A stretch of 49,324 nucleotides of DNA from Pseudarthrobacter sp. (GTDB lineage: Bacteria > Actinomycetota > Actinomycetes > Actinomycetales > Micrococcaceae), in contig JAPSJV010000021.1 in NCBI GenBank assembly GCA_031178005.1, positions 1 to 49,324 of the forward strand. The letters are read 5' to 3'. The position numbers and the translations under genes are program-made. How positions within the stretch are numbered: position 1 is the first letter of the stretch; each line of letters starts with the position of its first letter. Below are positions 16,585 to 23,990 of this stretch, piece by piece. The notes below the pieces were generated by a model. It was not told where the DNA came from. It ran no database searches and worked only from the letters and a program-made list of their open reading frames with translations.

Positions 16585-18069
16585 GTGGAAACACAACTGG
16601 CAAGCGCCGAAACCCGGCCGGCCGAAAGAACCAACGGCGCAGCCAACAAAGCCGGGAAAGGCAAGTGGACTGCGCTGGTATTCCTGGCGCTGGCTCAGTT
16701 TATGGTGGTGCTGGATGGCACCATCGTGAACCTGGCGCTGCCGCGCCTCCAGGTCGAGATGGGCATCAGCGACTCAACCCGCTCCTGGGTGGTTACTGCC
16801 TACGGACTGGCCTTTGGCGCGCTGCTGCTCCTGGGCGGCCGGATTGCCGATTTCTGGGGCCGCAAGAAGACCTTCCTGGTGGCCTCGGCTGGCTTCGCCG
16901 TGGCGTCGCTGATCGGCGGCATTGCCCAGGAGACCTGGGAGCTGATCGGTGCCCGTGCGCTGCAGGGCCTCTTCGCCGCGATGCTGGCACCGGCTGCGCT
17001 GGCGCTCCTCACGGTCGCCTTCCCCGGCGGCAAGGAACGCGGCACGGCCTTCGCCATCTTCGGCTCCATCACTGGCGTGGGCGCCGCCATCGGCGTGCTG
17101 CTGGGCGGATTCCTGACCGATTACGTCTCCTGGCGCTGGTGCTTCTTCGTGAACATCCCGATTGCCGTGGTTGCGCTGGCAGGTGTGTGGGCGAAGGTGC
17201 CTGAAAGCAAAGCCGAAGGTCCGTCCAAGTACGACTGGCCCGGCGTCGTCCTCGCCGCCAGCGGGTTGGGTGCCTTGGTATATGGATTCACCAACGCCGA
17301 GCACGGCTGGGATGCACCGGATGCCTGGGGCTTCATCCTGGCTGGCGTGGTGCTGATGGTGCTGTTCGTCGTCGTCGAGCAGCGTGTGAAGCATCCCCTG
17401 CTCCCGCTGCGGGTTGCCACCGAACGCAACCGTGCGGCCGGATTCCTGGCGGCGTTCCTCTCCGGCGCGGTGCTGATTGGCGGCATTCTCTTCATCAACT
17501 ACTACCTCCAGATTGTGCTGGGATTCGCGCCGTTCATCGCCGGGCTCGCGTCCCTGCCCATGACGGCCGTACTGATCGTCGCCGCCGGCCTGGTGGCCAG
17601 GAACCTGCCCAGGCTGGGCGCCAAAATTCCCTTGGCCGTCGGCCCGCTCTTCCTGGCCGCCGCCATGCTGTGGCTGACCCAGGCCAGGGCGGACAGCAGC
17701 TACGCGGTCATCATGCTGCCGGCGCTGATCCTGATGGGAATCGGCCTGGCCCTGGTGTTTGTGCCGATGCAGAACCTCGCGCTGCTGGGTGTGGACAAGA
17801 ACGACGCCGGTGTGGCCAGTGCGCTGGCGAACGCATCACAGCAGATTGGCGGCTCCCTCGGCATCGCCTTGTTCAGCACGATCGCCGCAGCAGCCACTGC
17901 CGCCGCGTCGGGTCCGAAGCTCGAGGCTCTGACTGCCGGCTACTCGGCAGTGTTCCTCTGGGCCGCCGCGGCCGCGGTCCTGATTGCGCCGCTGGGCCTG
18001 CTGCTGGTCACCATCAGCAAAAAGGCGTTCAGCGAGGGTGAAGAGCGCCCGCACGTGCACCTGGGCTGA
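16585..18069 (+). CDS. MFS transporter, DHA2 (14-TM) drug efflux type
   Basis: A 494-residue major facilitator with about 14 membrane helices. The DHA2 hallmarks are visible: LAQFMVVLDGTIVNLALPRLQ in the first helix, motif A GRIADFWGRKKTF, and motif C-like GVGAAIGVLLGGFLTDYVSWRW. It exports hydrophobic compounds by proton antiport in the plasma membrane. It starts at GTG 16585 after GGAG at 16574-16577. MarR control through 16538-16567 is inferred. The substrate is unknown. Confidence 0.88.
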   Translation: METQLASAETRPAERTNGAANKAGKGKWTALVFLALAQFMVVLDGTIVNLALPRLQVEMGISDSTRSWVVTAYGLAFGALLLLGGRIADFWGRKKTFLVASAGFAVASLIGGIAQETWELIGARALQGLFAAMLAPAALALLTVAFPGGKERGTAFAIFGSITGVGAAIGVLLGGFLTDYVSWRWCFFVNIPIAVVALAGVWAKVPESKAEGPSKYDWPGVVLAASGLGALVYGFTNAEHGWDAPDAWGFILAGVVLMVLFVVVEQRVKHPLLPLRVATERNRAAGFLAAFLSGAVLIGGILFINYYLQIVLGFAPFIAGLASLPMTAVLIVAAGLVARNLPRLGAKIPLAVGPLFLAAAMLWLTQARADSSYAVIMLPALILMGIGLALVFVPMQNLALLGVDKNDAGVASALANASQQIGGSLGIALFSTIAAAATAAASGPKLEALTAGYSAVFLWAAAAAVLIAPLGLLLVTISKKAFSEGEERPHVHLG

Positions 18070-18102
18070 CCCGGGCAGCGGCATGCCGGCCATAATGTGG
18101 CT

Positions 18103-19488
18103 ATGCCGCTTTGCAATGAGTTGAACTCCGACGAGCCGGTTCCTGCCCTATGGCGGGGACTGGCTCCGTTGTTGCCGGAACAGGTTGAGCCGGCGCAATG
18201 GACCGGTCCCAGGTGGTGGTGGGCGGGCCGGCTCGACGTCGAGGGCCTGGCGCTCGGCTCCCTCCAGGCGCTGGCTACGGCCGTTTCCGCAGAAGCCACC
18301 CACGCCGGAACGGGCAGCCGCATTACGTTGACGTCTGAGGGCGTCGCCGCCGCGTTCGCCTCCTTTACGCACCTCCGGGTCAATGGAGCGGCCCCGGCGG
18401 GCTTCGCGCCGCTGTCCGGATTCCGCCGCGCCGCCGACGGTTGGATCAGGCTGCACGCCAACTATCCGCACCACGAACAGGCCCTTCTCAAGGCCCTGGA
18501 GGCGAAAAACGCCGACGACGTCGATGCCGCCTTGCGGGGAATCTCCGCCGCGGCGGTGGAACAGTCAGTCACAGCCTGTGGAGGCCTGGCCGCCAGGGTC
18601 CGGACGCCTGCCGAATGGGCCGCGTCGCCGCCCGGCCGGTCCCTGGCAAGTGAGCCCTGGATCCGGACCAGCACAGTGGCCGTCCCCAACGTAAAGCTGC
18701 CGGCTGTTGATCCGTCCCGGGGACTCCTGGCCGGACTCCGCGTCCTGGACCTGACCAGGGTCATCGCCGGCCCGTCCGGCAGCCGGATCCTTGGCGCGCT
18801 GGGCGCCGACGTCCTGCGCGTGGACCCGCCTGCCCTGCCGGAAATAGGCCATCAGCATGTAGACACGGGGTTTGATAAACGCAGCGCCGTTGCCGATCTC
18901 CAGCAGCCCGGCGCCCAGGGTGAGGTGCGCTCGCTGCTGGCGGAGGCCGACGTCGTACTTATTGCTTACCGCGGTGGGTCGCTGGCGCGTTTCGGGCTGG
19001 ATCCCGCGTCGCTTCGGGAGGATTTTCCCGGCCTCGCCGTTGTGTCCCTCGATGCCTGGGGCGACAGCGGCCCGTGGGCTGGGCGGCGCGGATTCGACAG
19101 CATCGTCCAGGCGGCCACAGGGATTTCGCACGTTTACGGCACCGGCCAAGGGGAGGACTGGCGGCCTGGCGCGCTTCCGGTCCAGGCCCTGGACCATGCC
19201 ACCGGATTGGGCATGGCGGCCGCGGCGGTTGCGCTGGTGTCAGCCCGCCGCAGGGGGCTCAGCGGAAGCGCCCACTTATCGCTGGCACGCACGGCCCTGG
19301 AGCTGATGCGCCTTCCCGCGCCGCCGTCCGGGGTGGACCATCGGGAGCTGGCTGTTCCGCTGCGCGGATGCCGGAGTGACTACGGTGAACTGACGTTTGT
19401 ACCGCCGCCGTTGGCGATCGATGGCCGGCAGCTTGAGTTCAGCCGGCCGCCGCAGATGTACGGCACCGCCCCGCTCACCTGGCGCTGA
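18103..19488 (+). CDS. CaiB/BaiF (family III) CoA-transferase-like protein with permuted halves
   Basis: A 461-residue protein. The second half begins with the block usually found at the N-terminus of family III CoA-transferases: GLLAGLRVLDLTRVIAGPSG, then ILGALGADVLRVDPP and later GRRGFDSIVQAATGI. The first half (residues about 65-190: ADGWIRLHANYPHHEQALL and GGLAARVRTPAEWAASPPG) resembles the C-terminal block of the same family. The order is thus C-like then N-like, which I read as a permuted or decayed tandem form. The usual catalytic Asp is not certain. CATAAT at 18091-18096, 6 bases before the ATG, suggests a leaderless transcript. The CoA substrate is unknown. Confidence 0.75.
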   Translation: MPLCNELNSDEPVPALWRGLAPLLPEQVEPAQWTGPRWWWAGRLDVEGLALGSLQALATAVSAEATHAGTGSRITLTSEGVAAAFASFTHLRVNGAAPAGFAPLSGFRRAADGWIRLHANYPHHEQALLKALEAKNADDVDAALRGISAAAVEQSVTACGGLAARVRTPAEWAASPPGRSLASEPWIRTSTVAVPNVKLPAVDPSRGLLAGLRVLDLTRVIAGPSGSRILGALGADVLRVDPPALPEIGHQHVDTGFDKRSAVADLQQPGAQGEVRSLLAEADVVLIAYRGGSLARFGLDPASLREDFPGLAVVSLDAWGDSGPWAGRRGFDSIVQAATGISHVYGTGQGEDWRPGALPVQALDHATGLGMAAAAVALVSARRRGLSGSAHLSLARTALELMRLPAPPSGVDHRELAVPLRGCRSDYGELTFVPPPLAIDGRQLEFSRPPQMYGTAPLTWR

Positions 19489-19510
19489 TTCCTTAGGGGC
19501 CTAACGGCAA

Positions 19511-19552
19511 AGGTCCGACGGCGGCACTTTTGCGGGTGCCGCCGTCGAACCT
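19511..19552. terminator. Bidirectional hairpin between convergent genes
   Basis: A perfect 12-bp stem (CGACGGCGGCAC, 19516-19527, complement 19536-19547), extended by AGGT/ACCT pairs, lies between the CoA-transferase stop and the urate permease stop. Confidence 0.7.
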
Positions 19553-19579
19553 TCAGCGCTTATTCAGTTGTGGCGACCG

Positions 19580-21082
19580 TCAATGGTCGGCTTTGCTGCT
19601 GCTTTCGACCGGGACCTCGTTGCCGTCGCAGTCAATGAGTTTGCCGTTCTCGTAGCGGTCGCCCTCTTCGAGGCACTTGAGGTCCTCTTCGCGGACGGCC
19701 CGTGCCGTGCCTGCCACAAAGACCGACTGGTTCTCCGAGTTGCCGGCCTTGAGGTGGTTGAACAGCAGGTTCAGGATGATGGCCATGACCGCTGCTGAGC
19801 TGATGCCCGAGTGGAAGATGGTGCTGAACCAGGACGGGAACTGATCGTAGAAGCTCGGCGCCGCGATCGGGATCATGCCGAAGCCGATCGAGGCGGCCAC
19901 GATGATCAGGTTCATGTTGTTCTTGTACTCAACCTTGGCGAGCGTGCGGATACCGCTGGCTGCCACGGTGCCGAACAGGACGATGCCGGCGCCGCCCAGG
20001 ACCGAGGTGGGAACAGCGGCGATCACACGGCCCATGACCGGCAGCAGGCCCAGCAGCACCAGGATGACGCCGCCGGCTGCAACGACGTATCGGCTGCGGA
20101 TGCCGGTAACGGCGACCAGGCCGACATTCTGGGCGAAGGCGGACTGCGTGAAGGAGCCGAAAATCGGAGCAACCAGGCTGGAACCCATGTCTGCGCGCAG
20201 GCCGGCAGCGATCCGCTTGGAGTCCACCTTGGTGCCGACGATTTCGCCGACGGCCAGGATGTCAGCCATGGTTTCGGTGAGGATCACCAGTACAACGATC
20301 GTCATGGAGATGATGGCGGCGACGTGGAATGTGGGAGCACCCAGGTGGAACGGCGTGGGGAAAGCAACAATGGGGCCTTCGCCCACCTTGGAGAAGTTGG
20401 CCATGCCGGTGATGACGGCGATGACTGTACCGATGATCATGGCCAAGAGGATGGACAGCCGTGAGATGAATGCACTTCCCACCTTGCTGAGCAGCAGGAC
20501 CAGGGCGAGGGTGATTGCGGCCAGGCCGATGTTGGCCATGCTGCCGTAGTCCTCGGACTTGCGGTTTCCGCCCATGGCCCAGTTTGCGGCGACCGGCATC
20601 AGCGTCAGGCCGATGGTGGTAATGACCGTACCGGTGACGACGGGCGGGAAGAATCGGACGATCTTGGAGAAGACCGGAGCGATCAGCAGGCCGATGGCCG
20701 CCGAGGCAATAACAGCGCCGAACACGGACGGCAATCCGCCGCCTCCGGACACAATCGCCACCATGGTGGCGACGCTGGCGAACGAGACGCCCTGAACCAA
20801 CGGAAGCTGGGAACCGAAGAACGGAATTCCCAGTGTCTGGAGGAGCGTGGCGAGGCCGCCCATGAACAGGGCCGCTGCAATCAGGATGCCGATGTCCTGG
20901 CTGGACAGCCCGGCGGCCTGGCCCACGATGAGCGGAACGGCGATGATGCCGCCGTACATGGTCAGGACGTGCTGGAACCCGTAGGCGAAGGTGCTTCCGA
21001 GAGACAGGCGTTCGTCCTCTGGACGGGCCGAGCGTTGGCCGTTGCCGGCGACAGCGGTGGCTGATTTCTTTTTGATGTTCAT
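19580..21082 (-). CDS. NCS2 family urate/xanthine permease
   Basis: A 500-residue transporter with 12-14 membrane helices of the nucleobase-ascorbate (NCS2) family. It has YGFQHVLTMYGGIIAVPLIVG at the first helix, LTETMADILAVGEI (acidic substrate-site helix), and the signature QNVGLVAVTGIRSR. The C-terminal tail of about 65 residues is soluble and acidic. It is encoded downstream of uricase on the same strand, so it is most likely a urate:H+ symporter like PucJ/PucK. Xanthine or uracil cannot be ruled out from sequence alone. The ATG at 21082 has AAGAAAG upstream. Confidence 0.88.
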   Translation of the reverse strand: MNIKKKSATAVAGNGQRSARPEDERLSLGSTFAYGFQHVLTMYGGIIAVPLIVGQAAGLSSQDIGILIAAALFMGGLATLLQTLGIPFFGSQLPLVQGVSFASVATMVAIVSGGGGLPSVFGAVIASAAIGLLIAPVFSKIVRFFPPVVTGTVITTIGLTLMPVAANWAMGGNRKSEDYGSMANIGLAAITLALVLLLSKVGSAFISRLSILLAMIIGTVIAVITGMANFSKVGEGPIVAFPTPFHLGAPTFHVAAIISMTIVVLVILTETMADILAVGEIVGTKVDSKRIAAGLRADMGSSLVAPIFGSFTQSAFAQNVGLVAVTGIRSRYVVAAGGVILVLLGLLPVMGRVIAAVPTSVLGGAGIVLFGTVAASGIRTLAKVEYKNNMNLIIVAASIGFGMIPIAAPSFYDQFPSWFSTIFHSGISSAAVMAIILNLLFNHLKAGNSENQSVFVAGTARAVREEDLKCLEEGDRYENGKLIDCDGNEVPVESSSKADH

Positions 21083-21213
21083 GGCAGACTTTCTTGGTTC
21101 ATGGCAGACGTCTTCGTCTGGCTAACGTTGTCTGGCTAACGGGTGGCTTGAGGGGGTGGGAGGTACTTGCCGGTACCTTCAACCACTTGCGAAGGAGAGA
21201 GGTTGTGCTGCTG

Positions 21214-21245
21214 GCCGGGCCCCTCCTTGTGGGAGAAGGCCCGGC
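21214..21245 (-). terminator. Hairpin between uricase and permease genes
   Basis: The arms GCCGGGCC (21214-21221) and GGCCCGGC (21238-21245) pair exactly, with inner CTCC/GGAG pairing. It lies 23 bases past the uricase stop and 131 before the permease start. Without a T tract it may be a processing or attenuation structure rather than a full stop. Confidence 0.4.
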
Positions 21246-21267
21246 AGCTGCGGTTGGAGCGTGGTAT

Positions 21268-22176
21268 TTAGCAGAAGCCGGCGATGCCGTTCCAGGCAGC
21301 TTCTGCGGGGGCTGCGTCTTCACGCAGGACGGTTGCTTCGATGAGGCCGTACGGACGGTCCGCGGCGAAGAACACCTCGTTGGGGTTGTCCAGGCCGAAC
21401 GGGGACAGGTCCACCAGGAAGTGGTGCTTGTTCGGCATGGAGAATTTGATTTCGTCGATCTCCGAGTGGGCTTCAAGTACCTTGCTGCCCATGTCGAAGA
21501 GGGTCTGCTGAAGGGCGTGGGAGTAGTTCTCCGTGAAGCCTTCCAGGAGCAGTCCCTTGATGTCCTCGTAGTTCTTGTTGAAGTCGAAGTTGCTGAAATC
21601 GGTGCCGGTCTTGAAGCGCCAGCGGGCGGAGACGTCGGTGGCCAGGATGCGGTCAGTGGTTTCCTGCAGGGTGGTGTACTTTTCCTGCGGGAAGCCGACG
21701 AAGCCGGACTCGGTGGACTTCAGGACGGTCAGGTCCTTGAGGCCGGAGACCAGGTGGGCGGTTGCGCCTTCGCGGACGAGGACGGCTGTGCGGACTTCCT
21801 GGCCGTTGCGCACGAAGGAGTGGTCGTGGCCGGTGCCCTGGGCCTGGATACGGTCCCATGCGTAGGATTCGGCTTCCCAGCGGCCGCCGCTTACCCAGTC
21901 GAAGCTGGAGGTGAAGTGCTCGCCCAGGCGCAGGAGGAAGGCTTCCGGTGAACCGATGCCTTCGCGGGCGAACGCGTAGACGGTGTTCTTCTGGGTATCG
22001 GTGGCGACGACGTGGGCGTTGTCGCCTTCAAGGTGTGCGGCGGCGAAGTCGCCACGGAGCTGCGAGGTGACGTTGAGGTCCTCGATCTCGTGACGGGCGG
22101 TGTCGCGGGTGATTTTGACGACCCGTACCTCGGCCTTGCCGTACTGGTTGCTCCCAAGGATGATGTTGCTGCTCAT
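21268..22176 (-). CDS. uox: Urate oxidase (uricase)
   Basis: A 302-residue cofactor-free uricase. NQYGKAEVRVVKITRDTARH at the N-terminus, the catalytic-site strand AHVVATDTQKNTVYAF, LQETTDRILATDVSARWRF, PNKHHFLVDLSPFG and DRPYGLIEATVLRE are the conserved blocks. From memory it closely resembles the Arthrobacter globiformis enzyme. It oxidises urate to 5-hydroxyisourate with release of H2O2. The products feed the HIU hydrolase and OHCU decarboxylase encoded near 38 kb. A palindrome at 22207-22228 lies 30 bases upstream of its ATG and the urate permease gene follows. No peroxisomal-type or secretion signal is present. Confidence 0.96.
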   Translation of the reverse strand: MSSNIILGSNQYGKAEVRVVKITRDTARHEIEDLNVTSQLRGDFAAAHLEGDNAHVVATDTQKNTVYAFAREGIGSPEAFLLRLGEHFTSSFDWVSGGRWEAESYAWDRIQAQGTGHDHSFVRNGQEVRTAVLVREGATAHLVSGLKDLTVLKSTESGFVGFPQEKYTTLQETTDRILATDVSARWRFKTGTDFSNFDFNKNYEDIKGLLLEGFTENYSHALQQTLFDMGSKVLEAHSEIDEIKFSMPNKHHFLVDLSPFGLDNPNEVFFAADRPYGLIEATVLREDAAPAEAAWNGIAGFC

Positions 22177-22206
22177 GGTTCGTTCCCAACTTCCGGTATG
22201 TGAAAT

Positions 22207-22228
22207 TTAACTTCCACGTTGAAATTAA
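22207..22228. promoter_or_regulatory. Palindrome upstream of uricase
   Basis: TTAACTTCCACGTTGAAATTAA reads nearly the same on both strands (mismatches at 2 symmetric pairs). Its outer TTAA and inner TTC/GAA elements resemble the 22478 palindrome, but the spacing is shorter. It is a likely operator of the uricase promoter. Confidence 0.5.
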
Positions 22229-22461
22229 GTGCGTGCTGACACGCGTTTCCTATACCGTCGGCCCATAAAAAATGAGCCGACATCATTGATGCCAGCTCAT
22301 TAACAACCCTGCCTGCTGCTCCCAGGTTACGTGACGTGTGCCACGAACTAGTAAACAGCGTAGCTCACGATCGCCGTGAAGTGAATCACTTTTTGTAAAT
22401 CTTTCCGCCATCTGCGTCATGAACGGGCATTGACGGGGGCGTATGGCGCGGCCTACTCTTA

Positions 22462-22502
22462 TTTCATATTGCAAAACTTAATTCTCGCATTGTGAGAATT
22501 AA
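22462..22502. promoter_or_regulatory. Tandem operator-like sites upstream of the 62-residue gene
   Basis: A perfect palindrome with arms TTAATTCTC (22478-22486) and GAGAATTAA (22494-22502) around GCATTGT shares the core CGCATTG with the 38478 site. A second, weaker copy, TTTCATATTGCAAAACTTAA (22462-22481), is offset by 21 bases, two helical turns. Together they suggest cooperative binding by one regulator. Confidence 0.6.
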
Positions 22503-22551
22503 CGTGAAGTCGAACTCAAGCGGGAACCGAAATGTAACTCAGGAGGATCAG

Positions 22552-22740
22552 ATGGACCAGCAGGACAAGGCCCCGGTTGTACCGGCCACGGCAGCCGCCC
22601 CCGCGGCGCAGGAGTTCTATCTGCCGCTGGGTGGCGGCATCGACCCCGACTTTCATGTCCCGGCGGACCGTGTTCACGTTCCCGGCCGCTTCTCGCGCTG
22701 GATCAGCGCACTTCCTGGCTTTGGCGGCGCACGCTCTTAG
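22552..22740 (+). CDS. Small proline/alanine-rich protein of unknown function
   Basis: A 62-residue protein starting at ATG 22552 with AGGAGG (22541-22546) at good spacing. The N-terminal 20 residues are low-complexity A/P (APVVPATAAAPAAQEFYLPL). The rest is FHVPADRVHVPGRFSRWIS and a short GFGG tail. There is no signal peptide or membrane segment. I do not recognise the family. It is divergent from uricase, lies directly behind the tandem operator-like sites and ends before a strong hairpin, so it looks like a monocistronic member of the purine regulon. Confidence 0.7.
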   Translation: MDQQDKAPVVPATAAAPAAQEFYLPLGGGIDPDFHVPADRVHVPGRFSRWISALPGFGGARS

Positions 22741-22765
22741 GGCCCGCAACCGGCGTCAGGACGCA

Positions 22766-22811
22766 AAATCGGCCTGGGGACACCTGAGTACAGGTGTCCC
22801 CAGGCCGATTT
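22766..22811. terminator. Very strong bidirectional hairpin
   Basis: A perfect 21-bp stem (22766-22786 with 22791-22811, loop AGTA). It separates the 62-residue gene (plus strand) from the convergent 68-residue gene (minus strand). Short T runs follow on both strands (GATTT, GATTTT). Confidence 0.85.
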
Positions 22812-22865
22812 CGTGTCCCCGGACCGATTGCGCGGGGCCGGCCGGCGCGGGAAGCGCCAACGAGG

Positions 22866-23072
22866 CTAGCTGTTGACCGACTCCAGCGAAGCGGACTGCT
22901 GGCCGCCGTTAAGGCTGAAGGTGTAGGTGTTCGGGCCGCTGCAGGTGACTGCAATGTTGCCCTTGCTGGTGTTGTGGCGGTCGGAGAGCTCGTTGATGAG
23001 TGAGTCGATCGTGTGGTTCATGGTGGACCGGTCCCAGATCTTGAGGGTCACGGCTTCGGTTTCAAACGTCAT
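22866..23072 (-). CDS. Small conserved-looking protein of unknown function
   Basis: A 68-residue protein. I chose ATG 23072 because GGAAG lies 7 bases before it; the in-frame ATG at 23090 has no ribosome site. The sequence includes VTLKIWDRSTMNHTIDSLI and IAVTCSGPNTYTFSLNGG, suggesting a small alpha/beta fold with a helical half (NHTIDSLINELSDRH) followed by a beta hairpin. There is no signal or membrane segment. I do not recognise a family. It is divergent from guaD, so it could be co-controlled by the site at 23204. Confidence 0.6.
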   Translation of the reverse strand: MTFETEAVTLKIWDRSTMNHTIDSLINELSDRHNTSKGNIAVTCSGPNTYTFSLNGGQQSASLESVNS

Positions 23073-23203
23073 TGTTTTGCTTCCATTCATGAAAATAGGG
23101 CCCCGCGCCAGTGCGGAACCGCCTCATTCCATGGTGCCCAACGGCCGTTGTGGGCTTCAAGCGGAAATGGCATTATTGCAAGTGAGTCTCATCACAGCAG
23201 GAA

Positions 23204-23220
23204 TTTCGCATCCTGAAATA
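23204..23220. promoter_or_regulatory. Candidate purine-regulon operator upstream of guaD
   Basis: TTTCGCATCCTGAAATA shares TTTCGCAT with the 38478 site and is itself an inverted repeat (ATTTC...GAAAT). It lies between the divergent small gene and guaD, about 40 bases before a possible -10 (TAGTCT, 23261-23266). Confidence 0.5.
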
Positions 23221-23280
23221 AAACTTCCAAAAAACTATGGCGCGGGTCACATGATCGTGCTAGTCTCTTGTTTGCCAAGG

Positions 23281-23354
23281 CGGGCGCCCGGGTCTCCGGG
23301 AAGCTATCTACCAGGCGCAACTGAACCTTCAAATGCACATGCTGAAGCCTGGTA
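23281..23354 (+). promoter_or_regulatory. Structured leader RNA candidate upstream of guaD
   Basis: Between a likely start near 23273 and the guaD ATG lie about 158 untranslated bases. They contain a palindrome CGGGCGCCCG (23281-23290). An asymmetric stem follows: TACCAGG (23309-23315) pairs with CCTGGTA (23348-23354), and stacked on it CTTCA (23327-23331) pairs with TGAAG (23343-23347), leaving a one-sided bulge CGCAACTGAAC. I know no riboswitch class with this shape and cannot assign a ligand. Confidence 0.4.
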
Positions 23355-23430
23355 AACGCCGTACCGCTTGTTCTCATCCGTGAGCCCTGCCCGGATTTTC
23401 CCGGCTTCCGCACTTCAAGGGAGTCGCATC

Positions 23431-23976
23431 ATGACCGCCACGGATCTACACACCACTTTTCACTCAAACAACCCGCAGCACAGCCCTGCCGCCCAGGAAC
23501 CCCACGAGTTCCTCACCAGGGCAATCCGGCTGGCGACAGCCAACGTCCACAACAGCGGCGGCCCGTTCGGCGCCGTGATTGTCACCAAGGACGGAACGGC
23601 TTTCGACGGCGTCAACCGGGTCACAGCCTCGAATGACCCCACCGCGCACGCCGAAGTCACAGCCATCCGGAACGCATGCCGCGAACTGGGCACCTTCGAT
23701 CTCAGCGGAGCCACGCTGTACACCAGCTGCGAGCCGTGCCCCATGTGCCTGTCCTCAGCGCTGTGGGCAAGGGTGGAGCGCGTGGTCTTCGCCGCGGACC
23801 GGCATGACGCCGCGTCCGTTGGCTTCGACGACGCTGTGTTCTATGAGTACTTCGAGAACAGCGACCGGGACGCCCTGATGCCGGTGGCCCGCCTGCACCT
23901 CACGGCCGAAGACGCGCCGGAAGTCCTGGAACCCTTCAACACCTGGAACACGCTCGATTCCAGGATCGATTACTAG
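23431..23976 (+). CDS. guaD: Guanine deaminase, cytidine-deaminase fold
   Basis: A 181-residue zinc deaminase. The zinc ligand and proton shuttle lie in PTAHAEVTAI (His73, Glu75) and the other zinc ligands in TSCEPCPMC (Cys103, Cys106). GGPFGAVIV and the C-terminal PFNTWNTL...Y tail resemble Bacillus GuaD rather than cytosine or tRNA-adenosine deaminases. It turns guanine into xanthine. The start is ATG 23431 with GGGAG 8 bases upstream. It is followed after 14 bases by a guanine/hypoxanthine-type permease, which supports the substrate. Confidence 0.88.
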   Translation: MTATDLHTTFHSNNPQHSPAAQEPHEFLTRAIRLATANVHNSGGPFGAVIVTKDGTAFDGVNRVTASNDPTAHAEVTAIRNACRELGTFDLSGATLYTSCEPCPMCLSSALWARVERVVFAADRHDAASVGFDDAVFYEYFENSDRDALMPVARLHLTAEDAPEVLEPFNTWNTLDSRIDY

Positions 23977-23990
23977 GGGCGGTGGCACGG

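Noticed and set aside
23281..23354. Known purine or guanidine riboswitch before guaD
   Set aside because: I could not find the conserved loop sequences of the purine or ykkC classes; only generic stems are visible.
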